Program-made: the position numbers and the translations under genes
Shown here: one piece after another, positions 45,549 through 57,500 of the stretch
How positions within the stretch are numbered: position 1 is the first letter of the stretch
How the letters are laid out: every line of letters begins with the position of its first letter
Assembly: GCA_964019135.1 (NCBI GenBank)
Contig: OZ025255.1
Span: forward strand, 6,200,001-6,264,000
DNA: 64,000 nucleotides
Direction of reading: 5' to 3'
DNA from: Arenicola marina
Lineage: Eukaryota > Annelida > Polychaeta > Arenicolidae
Notes under the pieces: model-generated
Seen by the model: the letters and a program-made list of their open reading frames with translations, nothing else
What the model was told of the DNA's origin: nothing
Databases searched by the model: none

Positions 45549-48500
45549 CTACGGGGCAGATGACAGAAGGGGGTGGGGGGGGGGGGCGTGAAGATATAGT
45601 GAGTATGTGGGAAGGGGAGGGGGTGAGAGGGCAGGTGGTTCACGATGGACGTGATAGGGGGCGTGGAGTAGGCGTGAGATGCGGTGACCTTGGCGTCACC
45701 GAAGCCTAACGGGGGGCCGCCTACATCCCAACTAAAATTTACGGTTGCCGCCCGTCCACGACCGTCCACTGACACTTTTCAGGCGTTTCGATAGAGGGTG
45801 TTAGCCGCCGGGGAATGAATTTACAGTTTAACCGAGAAATCACCCAGGTTCAACAGACACACTAAATAAATATCACTAAACATGATTTCAGAATTTGTGT
45901 AGATCCATACGGTGCGATCCGCCCAACGATACTTTTCGCACTCATCAGATTATAATTTACAATACCTTTTATATGTTGAATCACTATAGTTTGTTAAATA
46001 TACTTTACATCACCTGTTTAGCAAGGTTCTACATATAGATTACTACAACACCATCAATAGTGAGTTATTGGATTGTTCATTTGATGTTTAACTTCACAGA
46101 AATCAACAAACATTATACATAAATGTTAATATTTTACTACAACTAGATCTATCATCATTACATAAAACAGACCTAGTACGTAATGTGAGCGATAACTGAA
46201 AACACATCACATTGTATGTTTGTCTTTAAACTAAACAGTCACGTAGCTGTTGACGCATTCAATCATTCATTAACTTTTGTTACCGTTTTCTTGTGTTCAA
46301 GTATGTTAACATACAGCGAAACTATATAACTCTTTTCCCAAAAATATTACTTCATTAAATATATATATTGTATTACGCACTCGGTTACTTTCTTAACAGT
46401 CTGCAAACCCGATTTACTTCACTTGAAAAAGACAAGACCGATATTTGTTCTATCAAACGATCATGTCAATTGTGACACATGTGTAGTACGGATCACATCT
46501 ATATTATTTACAAGTCATTTAATTTTCTCGTACACCGTTCGTTCAACGGAGGTGTATGTTTTTATATATCTAGCATGAACACGTTATTCATCGTTGTGCC
46601 ATCTACAATAAGTAAAATCGTATGCAAATGATTACTATCCACAGACATATGTTACAGTGAATACACACACACAATACTTACAGCTTTTTACTTTTGCGGT
46701 TGACTATTGAGTACATAGATGTGACATGATATTTATTTCACACATGTTACATTAAGTATAAACTTGATGTTATGTTGAATACAAAAAGTGACATCTTTCT
46801 TCTTCGTTGTCTTTCAAATTACACGAATGTAACAAACTCGATGACGGCATGCAACTTACAGAATTCTACCTTTTGGTTTCACATGTGTCCACCAAACCAG
46901 TTAACATATCATACGTGATGGCACTTGCGGATCAAACGTTTCATGTTCGCGATATACACATGCGTAACACGCGTCAATCTGTTGATTCAATAACTTGTTA
47001 ACTTTATTAATACTTCCATTTGTAACTAGTCATAGGTGTAAGTGTATAACGGTTTACTGTGCGCCAGAGGAAAGATGGTGGTAAGTAAAATGAGTTAAAC
47101 TCAGTACAAATGTTAATAGTTTAAAAATAAAAAAAATAAGCATTCGCTTCATGTAGATAAAACCTAAATGTTATAAATCAACTAAACAGATTGTTACATT
47201 CTCGCAGGAGACGAGTGGACCCTGAAATTTCTTTCAGGATAGCTTAAGGTAAGATTAATTAGATACTAGAAGTATCAATTCATGTAGGAAGTTAAGGGTT
47301 CTAAAAATTACATTAGCATACATTCCTACATAATCTGGTTGAGTAAGAGTAAGAAAACTGTTTTGGGATATGTGTAATAAAACCAAACTGAATACTGATT
47401 CATTGTCCTTGACATCACAACTCATGAGAATTCTATTCTATCTGTTTAACTTCTTGATGTATAAAAAAAAAAAAAAAGGATACATACTCCCAGTTTTGAC
47501 ATACCTTCTACGCAGAGAGAAAACACGAGTTAGATACGTTATACATTGCACCAAGATATACCAAAAAAGACAGATAACTCATTCGTTATGTTTATGTTAG
47601 TGTTTGCTATGACAACTACTTAATACGATCCTCTTTCTAAGTTTAGAATGTATGTTACGAGATAAAGTAAATGATATGTTTCATTCATCTCTTTGTATGG
47701 TTACAAACTGATGATTTATTCCGTTTACAACATGTTCTCTCAGAATACTCGCGTGAGTTTTATTGTAATCAAAAGTATTAGGTTTATATTATCCATATAT
47801 TGTGTTATGTTCCAAATGTTATTCATTTGATAAACTCTTGGCAGTCATGAGTCTATTCAATACTTCTCTACGCACCGTAGTTTAGAATGTATCTGATTAT
47901 ACCGGTGAATTCAATTCATTAAATTCGCACATACATCACGTTGGCTTCGCTATTTTTTATGTCTAATTACTTCTCTCTTACTTCATTGCAGATATGTTGT
48001 CACCACAAATATCGTTGTTTTTGGAATTGCAATGTTCACTAAATAAAATTTAAGAACTTGTCATGATTGTGTGGAATTAGTACTTGCCTGTTGCTAACGC
48101 TATTTCAATAGCGAAGTTCTTTTACCGCAAATGCTACTCACTAAAAATTACATGGCAGTGTTTATACTCACTTCCTAATTCGTTAACGTGATGACGACTT
48201 TTAATTCAGTTCACATTCGCGATACACGCACGCGTAACACGCGTCAATCTGTTGATTCAATAACTTGTTAACTTTATGAAACATGACATTCTGCAAGACT
48301 AGTTGCATAGTTGTAAGTGTATGTGTAAACCGAGACGTATTGCAATAAGGTAAATAGATGTTTCACAAATATATGATACATGCATAACTTATTGTGTTAC
48401 TGTAACACTTGATATTTTAAACAATATATAAACACGTGACGGAAAACGAATACTTCATACATACAATACGACAAATATCATTTTTAAAGTTGATGCATTC

Positions 48501-50342
48501 ACTTTTATAATCACTTTTGCAAATGGTTTTAAGTCTTGTTGAAACCTACGAATGAGTTGTGACGTGGTGACATATGAAATTTGTGAGTTATTTAAATTAC
48601 GCTAAAGTTAATTGTTGACTACGTTCCTTGACATGGATGGATACGGTTATTGTTGGTAAAATTTATGTTAGTATGTGTTTTTACTTTAGCTGCTTTTAAA
48701 AGTGCAATAAAAACAAATAAAGTTCAATACAATACATTTTTAACATATATGTTACTTTACACTGACTTAACGAGTAACAATGTTCAAACTTACAGAATAA
48801 TTCCTTTAACGGTGTATGAGTTATATGAATGCCACGTTGGTTGCAGATGTCACAAGCAAATGCAACTGCTTCTTTTAATGAACTAGAAAAGCGGTCATGC
48901 ACCATAATAGTTTTCACTTGACGGAGTAACAGCAAAATAACCTAATAGGAATATTGTGAGTGTATGGTGTATGGAGGTGGAGGGAGCCAGTCGCTCTTTC
49001 CCCAAACTCGTTTAAACGTGCCGTCGGATGTGGGGTGCTCGTAACATTGGTAACTCCAATGCAATAAAAAACCCACAGACACTCCCCAAGAACGTGTATA
49101 GCAATGACATAGGCGATTGATGTTATATCCTTCACCCTCCCTACCTTCTTTTGGATGCATATGCAAGCAAACAGAACGTCGGCTACAGAGGTCAAGGGGT
49201 TGCCAACATAAAGAAACAACCAATTAACTCATCTCTTCCGTTTTATATAGGTCCTGAACAAACAGATGACTAAATGTTAATGACGTCACCATTCACTCCA
49301 TTATGATTTTAAAACTGCATCGTTGACGAAGAGGGCAGGTGTAGCATGGGAGTCACGTGTTCAGAATCGTCAGTGAATAGATGGGGGAGAGAAAGGGGGG
49401 CAGGGGGAAGGGTGGACCTATAACACAAGCTTCTTATGTTTCCATCAGTACACAATGACGCCTCGTATCATATACAACAGTGAATTTTACTGCCACCACA
49501 TAGTAACCAGCTGCCACGCCTAGTTATCTAGGAGGGGAAGGTATAATGAAATACCCACGGGTGGTTGTTAAAGAGGTTAACCCATTGACCTTTCCGGCCG
49601 ACGTCCTAATGGCTTGCAGATAAATAATACCTGAGGTGAAGAGCATAAAGCCCGCTTATTACTATCGAAATAATAGACTGACTCATCAAACAACTGTCAT
49701 AACTCTTCTCCCTCGCGACAAAAGGACGCCAACCGGGCGCTTGTCTCCACGACTTGTTTGTTGGAACGTTTATAGATGCATCCTTATTACATCGGCGACA
49801 GTTGAATAATGTTACAACCGAAACTAAAAGGTGATTATTCCTTCCGATATTTCACAATATATCACAGCGACACTCCCAAACTTGTGCGTACACAGACCGT
49901 CGGCCAATACCCCGCCAAAAACCACATTACGCTCCGCTGACTCTGGCTCGCTGGCTCGCCCGAACTTTTGAAAATCAGTAGGTCGTGACGGCCAGCGGGT
50001 GCTTGGAGGGGCTTGGAAAAAAAAAATCGATATTTGTCTCGGTCGAAGCCCTGCCCCCACCGTGCAGCGCGCCCGCGCGCCCGCGGGCTCGATTAACTGC
50101 CATCCCACCGGTGAATTCAAACGCGCATTTAAAAAAATAACCGACCGAAAATAAATAATTGTCGCTGCAACTCTACACATCAAGACAAAGACCACGAAAC
50201 ATCTGTCGCTCGCAGACAAGTCCTTAAAGTCACCGCTCTTTCACAAAGGTAGCATTTTGATGAGTTTTAAAACATCCACGGCCCTTTTCTGTGACCTTTA
50301 ACATTAATCACACAATTCACACACAGTAGTGCATGAACCAAT

Positions 50343-50448
50343 TATTATAAAAACGTAGTGAAGCGATTCAGTCTTATTACAACGCGGGCTTGAGTTGTTG
50401 GGATTAAAAAAGTGATTGATCGCTCATTTACAGCGATTACCCGTGCGT
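50343..50448 (+). promoter_or_regulatory. Conserved ~105-bp module, copy 3
   Basis: Mirror of the left-arm copy, upstream of the right PC4-domain gene. Confidence 0.6.
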
Positions 50449-50560
50449 ACAAAGCCTGTTGGCCACGCCCCTCTGTCTATCTTTAAACAGATGACAAAGC
50501 CACGCCGATGTATGACGTCAGTCGTGATGCTATTTTTACACCTCGCCAAAGCATGTTCAG

Positions 50561-51280
50561 ACACGTCCCAAGTGGGTGGATGACGAGGAGGTGGAGAGGG
50601 ACTTTGTGAATATAATGTACGGGCGGTCTCCATCTTTTCACCACAACGACATGACTTCCCACAAGACAACAGCGGGCTTCGCTCCCTCCAATCGGCTACC
50701 ACTCATCCCGCTGGCCAAGAAAAGAAAATGGGAGAATACGCAGTGTACTTCCGAGCAAACTCACGATATACGCTGTCAACAGTGCATCGGAGAGAATGTC
50801 TATTTAACTGTTCAGTATTTCAAAGACGTTTTACGCTTTGATATTAGAAAGTGGGTATGTCAAGAAAACGGCCGTGATTACCCTACAAAAGTGGGTGTCA
50901 ATCTCATCACAACCCGCTGGAAGATGTTGCAGACATTGACAAACACCATAGATCGAGAATTGCAACAGACCACCAATCCACGGAAATATCATCTCGGAGG
51001 TTTGGTGATGGCCGAGGTCCTGCCCCGTGGCCAGTTTCTAGATATTCGAAAATACTGGTTGCCGGATACACAAGATACGCCCGTGCCGACCCGAAAAGGA
51101 ATTACTCTCAACTTAAAGCAGTGGAATTTACTTAAGTTCCATCTCAACACGATCCATGATAAGTGTGTTCCGGAACTCACCGAGTTGGTTGATTGTATGT
51201 CATCTCACCAAAATCAGGAGGGGTACTTTGACTGTGTTGAATGTTACCCGAAAGGTTTGGATAAGATACATCTATCCTAA
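50561..51280 (+). CDS. Tandem PC4/p15-domain protein (right copy)
   Basis: Mirror copy, apparently identical in protein sequence to 38,084-38,803. The frame is open from 50,528, and CATGTTCAG at 50,552-50,560 is the likely acceptor, giving an exon that begins TRPKWVDDEE. A ~105-bp conserved module lies about 110 bp upstream (50,343-50,448). Confidence 0.75.
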   Translation, partial: TRPKWVDDEEVERDFVNIMYGRSPSFHHNDMTSHKTTAGFAPSNRLPLIPLAKKRKWENTQCTSEQTHDIRCQQCIGENVYLTVQYFKDVLRFDIRKWVCQENGRDYPTKVGVNLITTRWKMLQTLTNTIDRELQQTTNPRKYHLGGLVMAEVLPRGQFLDIRKYWLPDTQDTPVPTRKGITLNLKQWNLLKFHLNTIHDKCVPELTELVDCMSSHQNQEGYFDCVECYPKGLDKIHLS

Positions 51281-51422
51281 ATGTTTATGTATCCACTAAG
51301 TTACATTTGATGTATTTATAGATGACTAATCCTGAATTATGGTGAAAGTTACACTGGTGTAGATGAATATATATATATATAATTTGTGATTAGTATACGT
51401 ACGTGTGACATTTAAAGTTTAG

Positions 51423-51760
51423 TGTCATCGGGGAAAATTGAGATGTTTGACTCACTAGGAAAACCAATTCGTGCCTATGTGAACCTTAAACACTTGGAAT
51501 ATTTTATTCAACAACCCATGAGAGCGGTGTGGCAGTCACTTGGCACAGATGTATGCGGAGAATACTGTCTATTTTACTTATATTTCAAATGTCGAAATTA
51601 CTCCATGTCACGAATATATCGAGAGTATCGGTCTCCAAACACCATGTGCAATGACAACTATATTCATAATTTCCAATCTGTTCACTTTCCGCGTATCACT
51701 CGCCGGCAGTCCCCGCGTTTTATGCAAACCGCGTGCAAGACCTCTTTACCCATTGTCTAA
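51423..51760 (+). CDS. Adenain-like cysteine protease, C-terminal exon (right copy)
   Basis: Mirror copy of the frame at 37,604-37,941, differing by one residue (R for W after IYREY). The same D, Q and C active-site residues are present and the His segment is again missing. It lies 142 bp downstream of the PC4-domain gene on the same strand. Two matching intact copies argue against simple decay. Confidence 0.6.
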
Positions 51761-51767
51761 ATTGTCA

Positions 51768-52506
51768 TGTATAATAATATGATATGAAGGTGTATATTTT
51801 TGTGATACTAAGTTTTTGACCACGATAGATGTTGTAGCGGGTAATGGTATTCATGTAGTGATATAGGAATAAAAAAATTGCAAAATGGATGATTGTATTT
51901 GCGTTAATATGGTTTACTCGATACATATCCTTAGGTTTTTACAAACAAACAAACATATTACACAGCTTATAGGATCTCACATGGCCTGATTACATTGATT
52001 ATATACACGTGTCATTGACGATTAATCGTACTGTAACGCGAGAATATACAGTTTACATGGCGATATCTATAGCGATTAAATGATTTACTGTTTCATCAAA
52101 GCAAAAGGACTTGTTCATCTATTACCTATTCATAATATAATAATATGATATGAAGGTGTATATTTTTGCGATACTAAGTTTTTTTTGACCACGATAGATG
52201 TTGTAGCGGGTAATGGTATTCATGTAGTGATATAGGAATAAAAAAATTGCAAAATGGATGATTGTATTTGCGTTAATATGGTTTACTCGAAACATATCCT
52301 ATGGTTTTTACAAACAAACAAACATATTACACAGCTTATAGGATCTCACATGGCCTGATTACATTGATTATATACACGTGTCATTGACGATTAATCGTAC
52401 TGTAACGCGAGAATATACAGTTTACATGGCGATATGTATAGCGATTAAATGATTTACTGTTTCATCAAAGCAAAATGACTTGTTCATCTATTACCTATTC
52501 ATAATA
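51768..52506. repeat. 370-bp tandem units, right
   Basis: Two units (about 51,768-52,133 and 52,134-52,506), mirror of the left set. They end at CTATTCATAATA, where the sequence changes to a different repeat. Confidence 0.9.
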
Positions 52507-52870
52507 GTACTTGATCGCAGATTGAAGACTTCAAACAATGATTAATGACATAGTTAACACCTTCATTGCCTCCTCCGCCACCCATGTCTTCTTCATTCAC
52601 TCGTACTTATAGCACGAGAACATAGACAAACAATGATTAATAACCTTGTTGAATATACCTATTTACATACTAATTTATACTATTTATACCCCGTACTATA
52701 ACGCGGAAACAAAGACTTCAAGCAATTATGAATAACCTTGTTGACAGCTTAATTAGCTATTTACATCGTAATTTATGCTAATTATACCCCGTGCTATAGC
52801 ACGGAAACAAAGACTTTTGACAAAAATTAATGACCTCATTAACTCGTGACCGGCATTTTCAAATCGATAT
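52507..52870. repeat. ~105-bp tandem repeat outside right arm
   Basis: About two and a half copies of a unit with CCGTGCTATAGCACGG (a perfect palindrome), AAACAAAGACTTCAAGCAA and TAACCTTGTTGA. It lies between the palindrome arm and the right end of the 18.4-kb insertion. Confidence 0.65.
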
Positions 52871-53403
52871 TTCAAAATTTTCGGTCGCGCTATAGCACGA
52901 CCACGGGGGGGGGGGGGGGGGGTAGGGGGGGGGGTGTGTGTGCTTGATGTCTCTGGACTCACTCTCCCTACTACTGTAAACACTGTCACGGCAAATTTGC
53001 GCGCAAGCACATAACTTACCTGCTAATCAAGCTTGTAATGTAAGTCCATGCCATGCCTCTTGGCGTTTGCCCTTCGTTATAGAGCAGCCTTAAAAGGGCC
53101 CGATATACATGGGTTTATTGTCATTGACGCATTTAGCAACATTCTGCCTTCACTCGTCGGGCAACATCCTTGTTTACTGTCTGCACTTCCGCTCATGTGT
53201 TGCAGGAAATAGTCATCTCGGTAAAATCTCGCGGTAGAAACTCGCCCCCGGGAAATGGTTTTCGGGGACAAAAGCGAAATGCGTTCGAACTTACGGATCG
53301 GGGCCTTTTTTCGGAAAACGCCCCGCCTTGGCCTTGCCCTGAGGCAAGGCACAATTCCCCGCCCCCGTTTTGCCCGCAATTTGCCCTATCGAACTTACGG
53401 GCC

Positions 53404-54260
53404 CAGGTTTCCCTTAATTTAGCATTGGATTACTGATCCAGGTGGGTTAAGGGACCTAGAGAGGGGGGGGGGGGACATGCTGTCATGGGTTAATAATAGC
53501 TATGAAGAGATGCCCCCTTAGCTTGGCACGGAATTACCGATTTATGTGAGTTAAGGGACATAGGGAGGGGGGGGGACATCTTGTCACGGGCTAATATACA
53601 GCTATGACTAAATGTTCCCTTAGTTTAGCATTGGACCACACAACCAGGTGGGTTAAGGGACCCCAGCAGGGGGAGAACGTGTTGTCATGGATTGAATATA
53701 GCTATGACCACATGTCCCCTTATTCTAGCACGAAATTACCTATCTAAGTGAGTTAAGGGATATGGAGAGGGGGGGGGGCATGCTGTCACGGTGTAACATG
53801 ACCAGCTGTCCCCCCATGACAGCGTGTCCCCTCTGCAGTTCTAATGTATACGCGCAAAGGAGGACACTAGTTATGTGGGGACACATTGTCATGGGTTGAA
53901 TATATCTTCAGATACATGGCAAAGGATGGGGGGACATGCTGTCACGGGGTAAATGCAGCCATGACCAGGTGTCTCCTTAGTTTAGCATTGGATCACTGAT
54001 CCAGGTGGGTTAAGAGACATGGGGAGGGGGGGGGGGGGCATCCTGTCACGGGTTAATATAAAGCCATGACCAGGTGTCCCCTTAATTTAGCACTGGATCA
54101 CTGATCCAGGTGGCTCAAGGGACATGGGCAGGGGGGGGGGGGACATGCTGTCACGGTGTAACGTGACCAGCCGTCCCCCCGTGACAGCGTGTCCCCCCTG
54201 CAGTTCTAATGTATACGCGCAAAGGAGGACACTAGTTATGGGGGGACATGTTGCCATAGG
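53404..54260. repeat. ~100-bp satellite array, right block
   Basis: Same units as 34,058-35,010, resuming in phase after the insertion (CAGGTTTCCCTTAATTTAGC). Confidence 0.85.
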
Positions 54261-54549
54261 GGACATTGTGGTAAAACGAGAACTCAATAAGTTGTCAAAC
54301 TATAAAACCATGAATTTTGGTATCGATGTTAGTATTTAAAATCAAGCTTTCGCGATTAATAAATACAACTAAGTGTACCGTTGGAGAGTAAACTTTGACT
54401 AGATGGTAGTCGAAGAGCGGCGAATAATAGCTGTATAACCCTGACCGCTATTAGACCCTGGCAGCCAACCTACCGGCTGTGCCTTACCCGAAACATAGTA
54501 ATGAGGGCAGACATGTGGGGATTACATTGTACAAGTGATCGAATAGGAT

Positions 54550-57500
54550 TACGATTACTCGGGAATATCATTACAACCAATACGATTACTCGGGAATATC
54601 ATTACAAACAATACGATTACTCGGGAATATCATTACAACCAATACGATTACTCGGGAATATCATTACAACCAATACGATTACTCGGGAATATCATTACAA
54701 ACAATACGATTACTCGGGAATATCATTACAACCAATACGATTACTCGGGAATATCATTACAACCAATACGATTACTCGGGAATATCATTACAAACAATAC
54801 GATTACTCGGGAATATCATTACAACCAATACGATTACTCGGGAATATCATTACAAACAATACGATTACTCGGGAATATCATTACAACCAATACGATTACT
54901 CGGGAATATCATTACAAACAATACGATTACTCGGGAATATCATTACAAACAATACGATTACTCTGGAATATCATTACAACCAATATGATTACTCGGGAAT
55001 ATCATTACAACCAATACCATTACTCGAGAATATCATTACAACCAATACGATTGCTCGGGAATATCATTACAACCAATACGATTACTCGGGAATATCATTA
55101 CAACCAATACGATTACTCGGGAATATCATTACAACCAATACGATTACTCGGGAATATCATTACAACCAATACGATTACTCGGGAATATCATTACAACCAA
55201 TACGATTACTCGGGAATATCATTACAAACAATACGATTACTCGGGAATATCATTACAACCAATACGATTACTCGGGAATATCATTACAAACAATACGATT
55301 ACTCGGGAATATCATTACAACCAATACGATTACTCGGGAATATCATTACAAACAATACGATTACTCGGGAATATCATTACAACCAATACGATTACTCGGG
55401 AATATCATTACAACCAATACGATTACTCGGGAATATCATTACAAACAATACGATTACTCGGGAATATCATTACAACCAATACGATTACTCGGGAATATCA
55501 TTACAAACAATACGATCACTCGGGAATATCATTACAAACAATACGATTACTCGGGAATATCATTACAACCAATACGATTACTCGGGAATATCATTACAAA
55601 CAATACAATTACTCGGGAATATCATTACAACCAATACGATTACTCGGGAATATCATTACAAACAATACGATTACTCGGGAATATCATTACAAACAATACG
55701 ATTACTCGGGAACATCATTACAAACAATACGATTACTCGGGAATATCATTACAAACAATACGATTACTCGGGAATATCATTACAACCAATACGATTACTC
55801 GGGAATATCATTACAACCAATACGATTACTCGAGAATATCATTACAACCAATACGATTACTCGGGAATATCATTACAACCAATACGATTACTCGGGAATA
55901 TCATTACAACCAATACGATTACTCGGGAATATCATTACAAACAATACGATTACTCGGGAATATCATTACAAACAATACGATTACTCGGGAATATCATTAC
56001 AACCAATACGATTACTCGGGAATATCATTACAACCAATACGATTACTCGGGAATATCATTACAACCAATACGATTACTCGGGAATATCATTACAAACAAT
56101 ACGATCACTCGGGAATATCATTACAACCAATACGATTACTCGGGAATATCATTACAACCAATACGATTACTCGGGAATATCATTACAACCAATACGATTA
56201 CTCGGGAATATCATTACAACCAATACGATTACTCGGGAATATCATTACAAACAATACGATTACTCGGGAATATCATTACAAACAATACGATTACTCGGGA
56301 ATATCATTACAAACAATACGATTACTCGGGAATATCATTACAACCAATACGATTACTCGGGAATATCATTACAACCAATACGATTACTCGGGAATATCAT
56401 TACAAACAATACGATTACTCGGGAATATCATTACAACCAATACGATTACTCGGGAATATCATTACAAACAATACGATTACTCGGGAATATCATTACAACC
56501 AATACGATTACTCGGGAATATCATTACAAACAATACGATTACTCGGGAATATCATTACAAACAATACGATTACTCTGGAATATCATTACAACCAATATGA
56601 TTACTCGGGAATATCATTACAACCAATACGATTACTCGGGAATATCATTACAAACAATACAATTACTCGGGAATATCATTACAACCAATACGATTACTCG
56701 GGAATATCATTACAAACAATACGATTACTCGGGAATATCATTACAAACAATACGATTACTCGGGAATATCATTACAACCAATACGATTACTCGGGAATAT
56801 CATTACACACAATACGATTACTCGGGAATATCATTACAAACAATACGATTACTCTGGAATATCATTACAACCAATATGATTACTCGGGAATATCATTACA
56901 ACCAATACGATTACTCGGGAATATCATTACAAACAATACAATTACTCGGGAATATCATTACAACCAATACGATTACTCGGGAATATCATTACAAACAATA
57001 CGATTACTCGGGAATATCATTACAAACAATACGATTACTCGGGAATATCATTACAAACAATACGATTACTCGGGAATATCATTACAAACAATACGATTAC
57101 TCGGGAATATCATTACAACCAATACGATTACTCGGGAATATCATTACAACCAATACGATTACTCGAGAATATCATTACAACCAATACGATTACTCGGGAA
57201 TATCATTACAACCAATACGATTACTCGGGAATATCATTACAACCAATACGATTACTCGGGAATATCATTACAAACAATACGATTACTCGGGAATATCATT
57301 ACAACCAATACGATTACTCGGGAATATCATTACAACCAATACGATTACTCGGGAATATCATTACAACCAATACGATTACTCGGGAATATCATTACAACCA
57401 ATACGATTACTCGGGAATATCATTACAAACAATACGATCACTCGGGAATATCATTACAACCAATACGATTACTCGGGAATATCATTACAACCAATACGAT

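Larger units (their letters stand above)
43098..46253. other. Unique spacer between palindrome arms
   Basis: 3,156 bp not shared by the arms. It holds one minus-strand gene (43,802-44,885), a (TA)n(CA)n microsatellite at 43,756-43,793, a module copy at 45,439, two AAGAGGTTAACC words (45,120 and 45,240) and a G-rich tract at 45,570-45,620. I see nothing supported in 43,098-43,750 or 45,800-46,253. Confidence 0.8.
46254..52506. repeat. Right arm of giant inverted repeat
   Basis: Mirror of the left arm, complete to about 52,506. Differences that I saw are few: one residue in the protease fragment (W/R), one in the short ORF near 46,807-47,001 (T/I), and homopolymer lengths. Identity this high implies recent duplication or continuing gene conversion. 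Confidence 0.95.
35011..53403. mobile_element. 18.4-kb insertion with Harbinger-like ends
   Basis: The left end reads GGCCCGTAAGTTCGA and the right end is its exact reverse complement. CAG flanks both sides (35,008-35,010 and 53,404-53,406), and the satellite unit continues in phase across the insertion. A 3-bp CWG duplication with GGCCCG-type ends fits PIF/Harbinger elements. No Harbinger transposase is seen. The 18.4 kb probably results from later nested insertions (LINE and palindrome) into a smaller non-autonomous element. Confidence 0.65.

Noticed and set aside
36997..52506. Palindrome as a sequencing or assembly fold-back artefact
   Set aside because: A missed-adapter or fold-back chimera would have little or no spacer. 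Here a 3.16-kb unique spacer and small differences between arms argue for a real structure, though long reads are still needed.
36997..52506. Calling the palindrome a Polinton/Maverick
   Set aside because: The length and the protease would fit, but I find no PolB, retroviral-type integrase, packaging ATPase or capsid genes, and Polinton inverted repeats are usually under 1 kb.
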